This document shows, piece after piece, positions 1 to 6,589 of a stretch of DNA of 47,476 nt (position 1 is its first letter; every line of letters begins with the position of its first letter). Under the pieces are notes generated by a model. The model had not been told where the DNA came from. It saw only the letters and a program-made list of their open reading frames with translations, and ran no database searches. A program made the translations under genes and the position numbers. The DNA is from Streptosporangium nondiastaticum (GTDB taxonomy: Bacteria > Actinomycetota > Actinomycetes > Streptomycetales > Streptomycetaceae): contig NZ_PXWG01000046.1 in the NCBI RefSeq assembly GCF_003011965.1, positions 1 to 47,476 of the forward strand, written 5' to 3'.

Positions 1-528
1 GGCCGCGGCCTCGCCGGCCAGCCCGCCGACCGGTCCGGCGGGCCCGGCGGCGGCCCGGGCGGCGCCTCCGGCCAGAGCAACGGCTCCGCCCTCGCCGCCA
101 ACGCCACCCTGCGCTGGTCCTCCGACAAGGGCTGGATCGAGCGGCCCGGCACCGGCGGCCCCGGAGAGCCCCCCGAAACCGCCTCGCTCCCGATGCTCGC
201 CCAGCTCACCAGCGCCGAGCAGCGCTGGGCCGACCGCGAGGAGGACATCACCACCGTCGGCGGCGACCCCTTCGAGGTCGGCCAGGTCTTCGCCCGGCGC
301 TGGGCCGAGCGCCTCCCCGACCCCGTCCACCTGCAGCACCTCTCCACCGAATACCCCCGCATCCCGCACCGCATTGACGGGGAGCTGCTGCGCTACGCCG
401 CCCGCTTCGGCCTGCTCGCCCACAAGGACGACCAGATCGACGAGCACGACCGCTATGCCATCCGGGCCGGCTTCTGGCGCGAAATCGACACCCGCACGGC
501 GGCCGAGAAGGCACCGGCGGGCGACTGA
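1..528 (+). CDS. C-terminal part of an unrecognised protein (possibly NYN-domain)
   Basis: Frame 1 is open from the first base to a TGA at 526-528, so this is the 3' end of a gene that begins before the window (at least 175 residues seen). The first ~55 visible residues are a Gly/Pro/Ser-rich linker; the rest is a charged, folded-looking domain ending in a stretch with many Asp, Arg and Trp. From memory, Streptomyces genes at this position can be NYN/LabA-like nuclease-fold proteins, but no catalytic motif is visible in this fragment, so the family is a guess. A strong hairpin follows the stop at 542-573. Confidence 0.65.
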   Translation, partial: GRGLAGQPADRSGGPGGGPGGASGQSNGSALAANATLRWSSDKGWIERPGTGGPGEPPETASLPMLAQLTSAEQRWADREEDITTVGGDPFEVGQVFARRWAERLPDPVHLQHLSTEYPRIPHRIDGELLRYAARFGLLAHKDDQIDEHDRYAIRAGFWREIDTRTAAEKAPAGD

Positions 529-541
529 CCGCGCCACGCTC

Positions 542-573
542 CGCGCCCGGGCCGCCCCGACGGCCGGGGCGCG
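542..573 (+). terminator. Hairpin terminator after the first gene
   Basis: Two 13-nt arms (542-554 and 561-573) pair at 12 of 13 positions around a 6-nt loop. There is no T-run, which is common in high-GC actinomycetes. It lies 14 nt after the stop of the partial gene and ahead of a new promoter-like hexamer, so it plausibly separates two transcription units. Confidence 0.5.
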
Positions 574-585
574 CGTCCCACCGCG

Positions 586-599
586 TACCCTCATAGCTC
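586..599 (+). promoter_or_regulatory. Candidate leaderless promoter of the ABC transporter genes
   Basis: TACCCT (586-591) matches the actinobacterial -10 consensus TANNNT and lies 8 nt before the GTG at 600. No Shine-Dalgarno sequence is present, so transcription probably starts at or just before the start codon. No clear -35 is visible. Confidence 0.4.
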
Positions 600-1619
600 G
601 TGAGGACGGGCGTGAAAGAGGCGGCTGCAGCCGCCACGGTGTGCACCGTGCGCGGCCTGGTCAAGACCTACCCCGCCGCGCGCGGCCGCCGCGGCGCGCC
701 CGGCACCGACGCCGTACGCGCGAGCGACGGCATCGACCTGGAGGTCCGGCGCGGCGAGATCTTCGGACTGCTCGGCCCCAACGGCGCCGGCAAGTCCACC
801 CTCGTCCGCCAGCTGACCGGACTGCTCCGCCCCGACGAGGGCAGCGTCGAGCTCCTCGGCCACGACCTCGTGCGCCACCCCGAGCGCGCCGCGCGCCTCG
901 TCGGCTACCTCGGCCAGGAGTCCACCGCCCTCGACGAGCTGACCGTCGCCCTGGCCGCCGAGACCACCGGCCGGCTCCGCGGCCTGAGCCTGCGAGCGGC
1001 CCGCGCCGAGCGCGACGCCGTCCTGGACGAACTGGGCCTCGCCCCGATCGCCGGGCGCCCCCTCAAGAAGCTCTCCGGCGGCCAGCGCCGCCTCGCCTGC
1101 TTCGCCGCCGCGCTCGTCGGCGACCGGCCCGTCCTCGTCCTCGACGAGCCCACCGCCGGCATGGACCCCGTCGCGCGCCGCGCCGTCTGGGCCGCCGTCG
1201 ACCGACGCCGCGCCGAGCACGGCACGACCGTCCTGCTCGTCACCCACAACGTCATCGAGGCCGAGACCGTCCTCGACCGCGTCGCCGTGCTGGAGCGCGG
1301 CCGGATCATCGCCTGCGACACGCCCGCCGGGCTGAAGGAGCTCGTCGGCGACGAGGTCCGCGTCGAGCTCGTCTGGCGCGCCGAGGCCCCCCTGCACGTC
1401 CCCGAGGTCGCCGCCCTGCGCGACGCCGCGCAGGCCGCCGGCCGGCGCTGGACGCTGCGGCTCGCCCCCGCCGAGGCGCGCGCCGCCGTCGCCGCCGTGA
1501 CCGGCGGGCCCGCCTTCGCCGCGCTCGACGACTTCACCCTCACCACCCCCAGCCTGGAGGACGTGTACCTCGCGCTCGGCGGCCGCGCGGAGGGCGCGGA
1601 AGGGCTGGTGAAGGCGTGA
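600..1619 (+). CDS. ABC transporter ATP-binding protein (ABC-2 exporter type)
   Basis: A 339-residue ATPase of an ABC-2-type exporter. The Walker A GPNGAGKST (about residues 59-67), signature LSGGQRR and Walker B LVLDEPTAGMD are all intact, followed by the H-loop THN. The C-terminal ~90 residues after the ATPase core are typical of drug/polymer exporter ATPases. The GTG at 600 follows a -10-like hexamer; a second GTG at 612 is an alternative start. The permease gene follows 40 nt later on the same strand and is the obvious partner. The exported substrate cannot be told from sequence. Confidence 0.94.
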   Translation: MRTGVKEAAAAATVCTVRGLVKTYPAARGRRGAPGTDAVRASDGIDLEVRRGEIFGLLGPNGAGKSTLVRQLTGLLRPDEGSVELLGHDLVRHPERAARLVGYLGQESTALDELTVALAAETTGRLRGLSLRAARAERDAVLDELGLAPIAGRPLKKLSGGQRRLACFAAALVGDRPVLVLDEPTAGMDPVARRAVWAAVDRRRAEHGTTVLLVTHNVIEAETVLDRVAVLERGRIIACDTPAGLKELVGDEVRVELVWRAEAPLHVPEVAALRDAAQAAGRRWTLRLAPAEARAAVAAVTGGPAFAALDDFTLTTPSLEDVYLALGGRAEGAEGLVKA

Positions 1620-1659
1620 CGAGAGCCCTGCCGACCGGACTGAACAGGAGCTGTGCCGG

Positions 1660-2499
1660 GTGAGTGCTGTGTCCGCAGAAGCGGTGACCCCTGGGGCGGT
1701 CAGGTCCGGGAGCGACTCCCGGCCGCGGTCCGGCGGCGACGGCGCCGCCCCGCTCGCGCCCCGGGCGAAGCTGCTGCCCGCCCTGGCCGCCGTGTACCGC
1801 GCGCAGCTCTCGCGGGCCCGGGTCGCACGGATCCCCCTGCTGTTCGTCGCGACGTTCCAGTCCGTCGGCATCATGATCATGATGCGGGGCGTGGTGGACG
1901 GCGGCGACGAGGCGCGGGCCGTCGTGGCCGGCTCCAGCGTGCTCGTCGTGGCCTTCGTCGCCCTCAACCTCCTCGCCCAGTACTTCGGCCAGCTGCGCGC
2001 GAGCGGCGGTCTCGACCACTACGCGACGCTGCCCGTGCCGCCCGCGGCCGTCGTGCTCGGCGCGGCCGCCGCGTACGCCTCCTTCACCGTGCCCGGCACC
2101 GCCGTCACGGCCGTCGTGGGCAGCGCGCTCTTCGGCCTCCCCATGGCCCACCTGTGGGTGCTCGCCGCGGTCGTCCCGCTCTCCGGCGCGGCCCTCGCCG
2201 GCCTCGGCGCGGCCCTCGGGCTGCTCGCACCGCGCCAGGAGCTGGCCACGCTCTGCGGACAGCTCGGCATGTCGGCGGCGCTGCTCCTGGGCGTGCTGCC
2301 CGCCGCGCACATGCCCGCGCCCATCGCCTACGCCCGCGACCTGCTCCCCTCCACCTACGGGGTGGAGGCGCTCGCCCGCAGCTTCGACGCGCGCCCCGAC
2401 TGGGCCGTGGTCGCCGCCGACCTCGGCGTGTGCGCGGCCGTCGGCGTGGTCTCGCTGGCCGTCGCCACGTGGGCGTACCGCCGGGCGGCCGTGCGGTGA
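1660..2499 (+). CDS. ABC-2 type transporter permease
   Basis: A 279-residue integral membrane protein with about six hydrophobic segments, e.g. around LLFVATFQSVGIMIMM, VVAGSSVLVVAFVALNLL, and the C-terminal VVAADLGVCAAVGVVSL. The architecture (short cytosolic N-terminus, no periplasmic binding protein gene nearby) fits ABC-2 exporters. The GTG start at 1660 has an AGGAG at 1646-1650. It forms the membrane half of the exporter with the ATPase just upstream. Confidence 0.9.
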   Translation: MSAVSAEAVTPGAVRSGSDSRPRSGGDGAAPLAPRAKLLPALAAVYRAQLSRARVARIPLLFVATFQSVGIMIMMRGVVDGGDEARAVVAGSSVLVVAFVALNLLAQYFGQLRASGGLDHYATLPVPPAAVVLGAAAAYASFTVPGTAVTAVVGSALFGLPMAHLWVLAAVVPLSGAALAGLGAALGLLAPRQELATLCGQLGMSAALLLGVLPAAHMPAPIAYARDLLPSTYGVEALARSFDARPDWAVVAADLGVCAAVGVVSLAVATWAYRRAAVR

Positions 2500-2543
2500 C
2501 GCGCCAGGACGGTCCTGCCGCCGGGTCCGCGGCGCCGACCTGG

Positions 2544-2555
2544 CACGATGACAGG
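2544..2555 (+). promoter_or_regulatory. Candidate leaderless promoter of the DUF2567 gene
   Basis: CACGAT (2544-2549) fits xANNNT and is followed by exactly 6 nt before GTG 2556. No ribosome-binding site is present. The same spacing recurs before hisD, hisI and other genes in this window. Confidence 0.35.
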
Positions 2556-3224
2556 GTGACCGCACCGCTGACGCCGCATGACCCGCCCTCGAACGAGCCC
2601 GGCACCGGGGCCGGGCCCACGGAGCCCGCGCCCGGCGACGCGTTCGTCCCCGCGGACGAGGCCGAGCGCCGTGCCGAGATGCGCGCCGAGGCGCGTGCCG
2701 AACTGCGGCAGGCCGCGGTCATCGCCGCGGTGGTGGCGGTCTCCGGCGTGCTGCTGGGGCTGCTGTGGGCGTGGCTCGCGCCGCGGGTCCCGCTCATCTC
2801 GGACGGCAAGGCCGTCTACCTGAAGAACAGCGAGGGCGAGCAGGCCATCGGCGCCGACGGCACGTTCGCGCTGCTGGCCCTCGGGTTCGGCGCGCTCAGC
2901 GGGGCCGTCGTCTTCTGGCTGCGGCGCCGCGGGGGAGTTCCGCTCGTGGTCGGGCTGGCCGCGGGGTCCTTCCTCGCCTCGCTGGTCGCCTGGCGCCTCG
3001 GCATGTGGCTGGGCCCCACGTCGGACGTGGTGGCGGCCGCGCGTGCGGCGGGGCGCGGTGTCGTCTTCGACGCGCCTTTGAAACTCGCGGCCAAGGGGGC
3101 GCTGCTGGCGTGGCCGCTGGCGGCGATGGCGGTGCACTTGGTTCTGACGGCGCTGTTCGGGCCGCGGGACCCGGAGCCGGTGCCGGACTGGACTCCGTCC
3201 GGGGATCCGGACGGCCCGGCCTGA
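2556..3224 (+). CDS. DUF2567 family membrane protein
   Basis: A 222-residue protein with a Pro/Glu/Ala-rich cytosolic N-terminus, a charged segment rich in Glu, Arg and Ala (about residues 30-50), and four hydrophobic segments (approx. 52-74, 105-125, 133-152, 180-202). An extracytoplasmic loop after the first segment carries YLKNSEGEQAIGADGTF. I recognise this as the actinobacterial DUF2567 family, whose function is unknown. The open frame extends far upstream, but the upstream part overlaps the permease gene and is a shadow; GTG 2556 is the first sensible start after it. Confidence 0.85.
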   Translation: MTAPLTPHDPPSNEPGTGAGPTEPAPGDAFVPADEAERRAEMRAEARAELRQAAVIAAVVAVSGVLLGLLWAWLAPRVPLISDGKAVYLKNSEGEQAIGADGTFALLALGFGALSGAVVFWLRRRGGVPLVVGLAAGSFLASLVAWRLGMWLGPTSDVVAAARAAGRGVVFDAPLKLAAKGALLAWPLAAMAVHLVLTALFGPRDPEPVPDWTPSGDPDGPA

Positions 3225-3231
3225 GCGGGTC

Positions 3232-3278
3232 CGGCACCGCCGGTCACCTCCGGCGGGGGTTGCGCGCCGCCGCGGCGG
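3232..3278 (+). repeat. Dispersed intergenic repeat, copy A
   Basis: A 47-bp element starting with CGGCACCGCCGG and ending in GCGGCGG, lying just after the DUF2567 stop. It matches copy B (23153-23199, opposite strand) at 42 of 47 positions by eye, and copies C (40207-40253) and D (47405-47450) more loosely. Copy A lacks the upstream CCGGCGGTGCCG arm seen in C and D. Confidence 0.7.
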
Positions 3279-3364
3279 GGGAGTAGCCCCGGCCCCGCCC
3301 TTTCACCGTTTCCTCCTGCGGAGGGCCGGGGGCCGGACGGCCCGCCGCGGCGGCGCGCAAGGGC

Positions 3365-3439
3365 CTACGCCGGCCTGCGGCCGTGATTCGCTCGGTTCTT
3401 CTTCAGGCGCCAGCGACGCTTGCGGGTGCGCTTCGACAT
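3365..3439 (-). CDS. Large-subunit ribosomal protein bL37
   Basis: A 24-residue, extremely basic ORF: ATG at 3437-3439, TAG at 3365-3367. It starts MSKRTRKRRWRLKK and has a conserved-looking ANHGRRP C-terminus. Length, basicity and the ANHG(K/R)RP ending match bL37, the tiny actinobacterial 50S protein first seen in mycobacterial ribosome structures. A strong GGGAGGG Shine-Dalgarno lies about 5 nt before the ATG. It is too short for ordinary ORF callers. It follows ybaK on the same strand after a ~100-nt gap and may have its own promoter there. Confidence 0.85.
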   Translation of the reverse strand: MSKRTRKRRWRLKKNRANHGRRPA

Positions 3440-3538
3440 GGGCGTCCCTCCCGGATCGCGGGCCGCACGCGCGGCGTCCCGCTCCGACGGTCGTAGCCGA
3501 GGGACGGGCGGCCGTCCAGACCCCCCGCACCCGCAGGG

Positions 3539-4042
3539 TCACCCGCGGGCGATCGGCGCGATCACCGCGTCCGTGAGGGCGGCCAGGTCACCGGGCGAGA
3601 GCTCGACCTCCAGGCCCCGGCGCCCGGCCGAGACGCAGATGGTCGCGTGGGAGCGCGCGGAGGCGTCCAGCGCGGTCGGCAGCCGCCGGCGCTGGCCGAG
3701 CGGCGAGATCCCGCCCCGTACGTACCCCGTCGTGCGCTCCGCGGCCGCCGGGTCGGCCATCGCCGCCCGCTTGCCGCCGACGGCCGCCGCGAGGGCCTTC
3801 AGATCGAGGGAGCCGGAGACGGGCACGACGGCGACCGTCAGCGCGCCGTCGACCTCGGCGACGAGGGTCTTGAAGACCTGCGCGGGATCCCGGCCGAGGG
3901 CCTCCGCGGCCTCCGTCCCGTAGGACGCGGTGGCCGGGTCGTGGTCGTAGGAGTGCACGGTGAAGGCGGTCCCCGCCTTCTCCAGGGCGACGATGGCCGG
4001 GGTCGAGCCGGAGCCCGGGTTCGATCGCTGCTTGCGCGCCAA
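3539..4042 (-). CDS. ybaK: Cys-tRNA(Pro)/aminoacyl-tRNA deacylase YbaK
   Basis: A 167-residue protein of the YbaK/EbsC family, which hydrolyses mischarged Cys-tRNA(Pro) in trans after ProRS errors. Family features are visible: FTVHSYDHD near residue 32, FKTLV, the GSLDLKALA segment, YVRGGISPLGQ with its conserved glycines, and the terminal VELSPGDL. The start is a TTG at 4042: the frame upstream reaches the stop of the LON gene (4061-4063) without any ATG or GTG, and the next candidate would cut into the domain. It lies 18 nt after the LON gene and is probably co-transcribed. Confidence 0.92.
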   Translation of the reverse strand: MARKQRSNPGSGSTPAIVALEKAGTAFTVHSYDHDPATASYGTEAAEALGRDPAQVFKTLVAEVDGALTVAVVPVSGSLDLKALAAAVGGKRAAMADPAAAERTTGYVRGGISPLGQRRRLPTALDASARSHATICVSAGRRGLEVELSPGDLAALTDAVIAPIARG

Positions 4043-4060
4043 GAGTCCGTTCCGTCCGGG

Positions 4061-4798
4061 TCAGTTGGGGTTCGTCGGCTGCCGGATCAGGTCCGTGGCC
4101 GGCAGCGACGGGAGCTTACCGATCACCGCGGTCTCGGCGCGCAGGATTTTCAGCTCGCGCGCGAGCCGCGTCGCGGTGTCCGGCGTCTCCAGGAGCCGCT
4201 GCTTCGCCGGGACGTCGAGCATGGCCGCCGCGGCGACGAGGTAGGAGAGCACGGACGGCTCGCCCGGCAGGTCGGTCTGCCCGGCGAGCGTGCGCTCGGT
4301 CGCCCCGGCGAGCCGCTTCTGGTAGGCGCGGAAGGCCCGGACGACGCCGGAGGCGAGCGCGCCCGCGCCCTCGCCCTGCTCCTCCGCGATGTCCTCGACC
4401 TCACCCGTCAGGTACGGCCCGGAGGCGTCGACGGACAGCAGCCGGAAGCGGGTGGTGCCGGTGGCGAGGACCTCGTACGTGCCGCCGGTGCGCTCGCGGA
4501 TGGTGGCCGCCTCCGCCACGCAGCCGACGGTGTGGAACGCCTTGAGCGGGTCGGGGCCGAAGCCGGACGCCGGGCCGGGCTCGGGGCGGGCGCCCTCGGG
4601 CAGGCCGGGCGCCGTGGGCGCGACCTCGCTGCCGTCGCGGATGGCGACGACGCCGAAGCGGCGCGGTTCCTCCTCGGGAAGCGCCGACAGGTCGCGCATC
4701 AGCGCGCGGTACCGCTGCTCGAAGACGTTCAGGGGCAGGACGAGCCCGGGGAACAGCACCGAGTTCAGCGGGAAGAGGGGCAGGCGCGCGGTGGTCAC
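4061..4798 (-). CDS. LON N-terminal (substrate-binding) domain protein
   Basis: A 245-residue stand-alone LON substrate-binding domain (PUA-like fold) without the AAA+ or peptidase domains. It begins with the diagnostic LPLFPLNSVLFPGLVLPL and continues through FEQRYRALMRDL, FGVVAIRDG and the C-terminal helical segment with LSYLVAAAAMLDVPAKQRLLE. Such single-domain proteins are common in Streptomyces; their role (adaptor or quality-control factor) is not established. GTG 4798 is preceded by TAGGCT 8 nt upstream and no Shine-Dalgarno. Confidence 0.92.
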   Translation of the reverse strand: MTTARLPLFPLNSVLFPGLVLPLNVFEQRYRALMRDLSALPEEEPRRFGVVAIRDGSEVAPTAPGLPEGARPEPGPASGFGPDPLKAFHTVGCVAEAATIRERTGGTYEVLATGTTRFRLLSVDASGPYLTGEVEDIAEEQGEGAGALASGVVRAFRAYQKRLAGATERTLAGQTDLPGEPSVLSYLVAAAAMLDVPAKQRLLETPDTATRLARELKILRAETAVIGKLPSLPATDLIRQPTNPN

Positions 4799-4812
4799 AG
4801 CCGGTAAGCCTA
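4799..4812 (-). promoter_or_regulatory. Candidate leaderless promoter of the LON-domain gene
   Basis: Read on the minus strand, TAGGCT (4812-4807) is followed by 8 nt and then GTG 4798. It fits TANNNT with no ribosome-binding site between. The same hexamer sits before trpE and the chorismate mutase gene. Confidence 0.4.
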
Positions 4813-4842
4813 ATGGCCTGTGCACCGGTGCCGCCCGGGCGT

Positions 4843-6444
4843 TCACTGCCGGCGCAGCAGCCGGGAGGCGCCCGCCGCCACGGTCGTCGCGAGCATCCAC
4901 CCGAGCAGGATCAGCGCCGCGACCACCCACTGGGTGAGGCCCGTGGGCCGCCAGGCGTTGCCCTGCCCGAGATCGATGACCGGCACGAGCAGGTCGAGGG
5001 CGTACAGCCAGGGGTTCCAGGCGGGGCCCTCGCCCTCCTTCAGCGGCGGCACGGGCCGCAGGGTGAAGTAGACGGTGGCGGCGGCCCACAGCACGGCCAT
5101 CCACACGGCCGCCCGGCCGGGCCGGTAGCCGTAGGCCACCATCCAGTCCTGGAGGTAGCCCCAGGCCTTGCCGGCCGGGGGCAGCGTCTCGCGGCGGCGG
5201 CGCTGCTTGGCGAGGAGGACGGCCCGGGCGTCGGCGTCCTCGCCGCTGTCGCGCAGGGCGCCCGCCAGCTGCTCGTACGGCTCGGGGGCGTACTCGGGCG
5301 TGGCGGCGGCCACCCACTCCAGCCGCAGAGCGAGGGGGAAGTGGCCGAGCGGTATCAGCGTCTCGTAGGCGAAGCCGGCCATCACCAGGCTGCCGGGCCC
5401 GGGCCAGCTGTCGTAGCGGTCGACCAGGTTGGAGACGCGGGCGCCGGAGAGCACCACGCGGCCGCGCTGCGCCCACTCGCCGAGGAAGCGCAGCTCGGGC
5501 GTCTGGATGCGGCGCAGCGACAGCTCCTGGTCGGCCTCCAGCGCGAACCGGGCCTGGCTGAAGTCGACGGCGTCGCCGAACCGGCCGTCGTCCAGCCGCA
5601 CCCCGCCCCGGCACTCGAAGGCCTGCGTGCGGACGCCGTGCTGCGGGGTGGTGGTGATGCCGTACGGGGGAGTGGTGCCGGTCGTGAACGGATAGCCGCC
5701 GACCCCCGCGCCCGTCAGGTAGAGGGTGCGCTCCACGGTCAGCTGCGGGGCGTTGAAGGCGCGTCTGCCGTGGGGGTTGCTCAGCGTGGAGCCGCGCAGG
5801 CTCAGCGAGACCCCTATCGTCGCGGCCCGCATGCTGAGCTCGCCGTACGAGCGCATCATCTCCGCCTGCATGTCCTGCCCGACGCTCATCCCGTCGGCCG
5901 CTATGGAGACCCCGCGCCGGTCGGGGCGCACGACCAGCTGGTTGAGCAGGAGGTCGGTGCCTATCTGGGCGTCGGTCAGCCGGATGCCGCGCTGGACGAC
6001 GCAGCGCGGCAGGTGCAGGTCGCCCTCGGTGCGCAGCCGGGCGGCCTCCAGCCGGGGCAGCGAGCAGGCGATCAGGCGCAGGGTGGTGAACTGGCTCTCG
6101 GGCAGGAGCACCTCCTGCTCGAAGCGGCAGTTGTGCATTTCGACGTAGGGCACGACCCTGCCGCCGGAGAGGTCGAGCGTGCCGGTGATCTGCACGCCGT
6201 TCAGCTTGAGGGCGGTCACCCGGCCCGGCAGCGGGGGCGGGCCGTCCAGCAGGAGCAGGGCCACGACGCGGGCCCGGACGCTGCGCTCGGGGCCCCACGC
6301 GTGCGGGCCGCGCGGGTCGTTCCACTCGGGCCGGGGCGTGCGCAGGTCGTGCGTGCGGCCCGCACGGAACGCCTTCCACATCGCCTGCTCGATCGCGGTC
6401 AGCCCCAGCTCCGGCGGCGGGCCGCCGTCTCGCGGGTCGGTCAC
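4843..6444 (-). CDS. Beta-helix-like repeat protein with C-terminal membrane segments
   Basis: A 533-residue protein not assignable to a function. After an N-terminal helical part (with AIEQAMWKAFRAG), residues ~60-330 are a run of short imperfect repeats alternating hydrophobic and polar residues (e.g. LKLNGVQITGTLDLSGG, LRTEGDLHLPRCVVQRG), as in pentapeptide-type or right-handed beta-helices. The last ~110 residues hold hydrophobic stretches such as AAVWMAVLWAAATVYFTL and VVAALILLGWMLATTVAAG, so the protein is probably membrane-anchored. GTG 6444 has GGAGGGGG 8-9 nt upstream; longer starts would run into the hisD promoter. Databases sometimes call such genes oxidoreductases, but I see no nucleotide-binding motif. 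Confidence 0.82.
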   Translation of the reverse strand: MTDPRDGGPPPELGLTAIEQAMWKAFRAGRTHDLRTPRPEWNDPRGPHAWGPERSVRARVVALLLLDGPPPLPGRVTALKLNGVQITGTLDLSGGRVVPYVEMHNCRFEQEVLLPESQFTTLRLIACSLPRLEAARLRTEGDLHLPRCVVQRGIRLTDAQIGTDLLLNQLVVRPDRRGVSIAADGMSVGQDMQAEMMRSYGELSMRAATIGVSLSLRGSTLSNPHGRRAFNAPQLTVERTLYLTGAGVGGYPFTTGTTPPYGITTTPQHGVRTQAFECRGGVRLDDGRFGDAVDFSQARFALEADQELSLRRIQTPELRFLGEWAQRGRVVLSGARVSNLVDRYDSWPGPGSLVMAGFAYETLIPLGHFPLALRLEWVAAATPEYAPEPYEQLAGALRDSGEDADARAVLLAKQRRRRETLPPAGKAWGYLQDWMVAYGYRPGRAAVWMAVLWAAATVYFTLRPVPPLKEGEGPAWNPWLYALDLLVPVIDLGQGNAWRPTGLTQWVVAALILLGWMLATTVAAGASRLLRRQ

Positions 6445-6532
6445 GCTCCGCACCCCCTCCCGTCCCGTGCACCTCGGTGTACCATCCCCATTCCCTCCGG
6501 GTGACCGGTTGAACACTCTCGGTGAAACACCT

Positions 6533-6549
6533 GTACCAGTGAGTGGTAC
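6533..6549. promoter_or_regulatory. Palindrome in the hisD upstream region (operator candidate)
   Basis: GTACCA (6533-6538), 5-nt spacer, TGGTAC (6544-6549): perfect 6-bp arms centred ~49 bp before the hisD start, at or just upstream of where a -35 would be. A smaller inverted repeat (GGTG-AAA-CACC, 6521-6531) abuts it. The position between divergent genes would suit a regulator of hisD. Confidence 0.4.
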
Positions 6550-6577
6550 GGGGCGCGGTGCGACGGGGCGGGTCTGA

Positions 6578-6589
6578 GACAATTACCGT
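6578..6589 (+). promoter_or_regulatory. Candidate leaderless promoter of the his operon
   Basis: GACAAT (6578-6583) resembles a -10 element and ends 6 nt before the hisD GTG at 6590. There is no Shine-Dalgarno before hisD, so the operon mRNA probably begins at the start codon. That leaves no room for a leader peptide or attenuator. Confidence 0.45.

Noticed and set aside
374..1663. 429-residue plus-strand ORF over the ABC ATPase gene
   Set aside because: Arg/Pro-rich shadow frame; the ATPase motifs are in another frame.
4843..6582. Upstream start of the beta-helix gene at 6582
   Set aside because: It would overlap the hisD promoter and add a low-complexity leader; GTG 6444 has a good ribosome-binding site.
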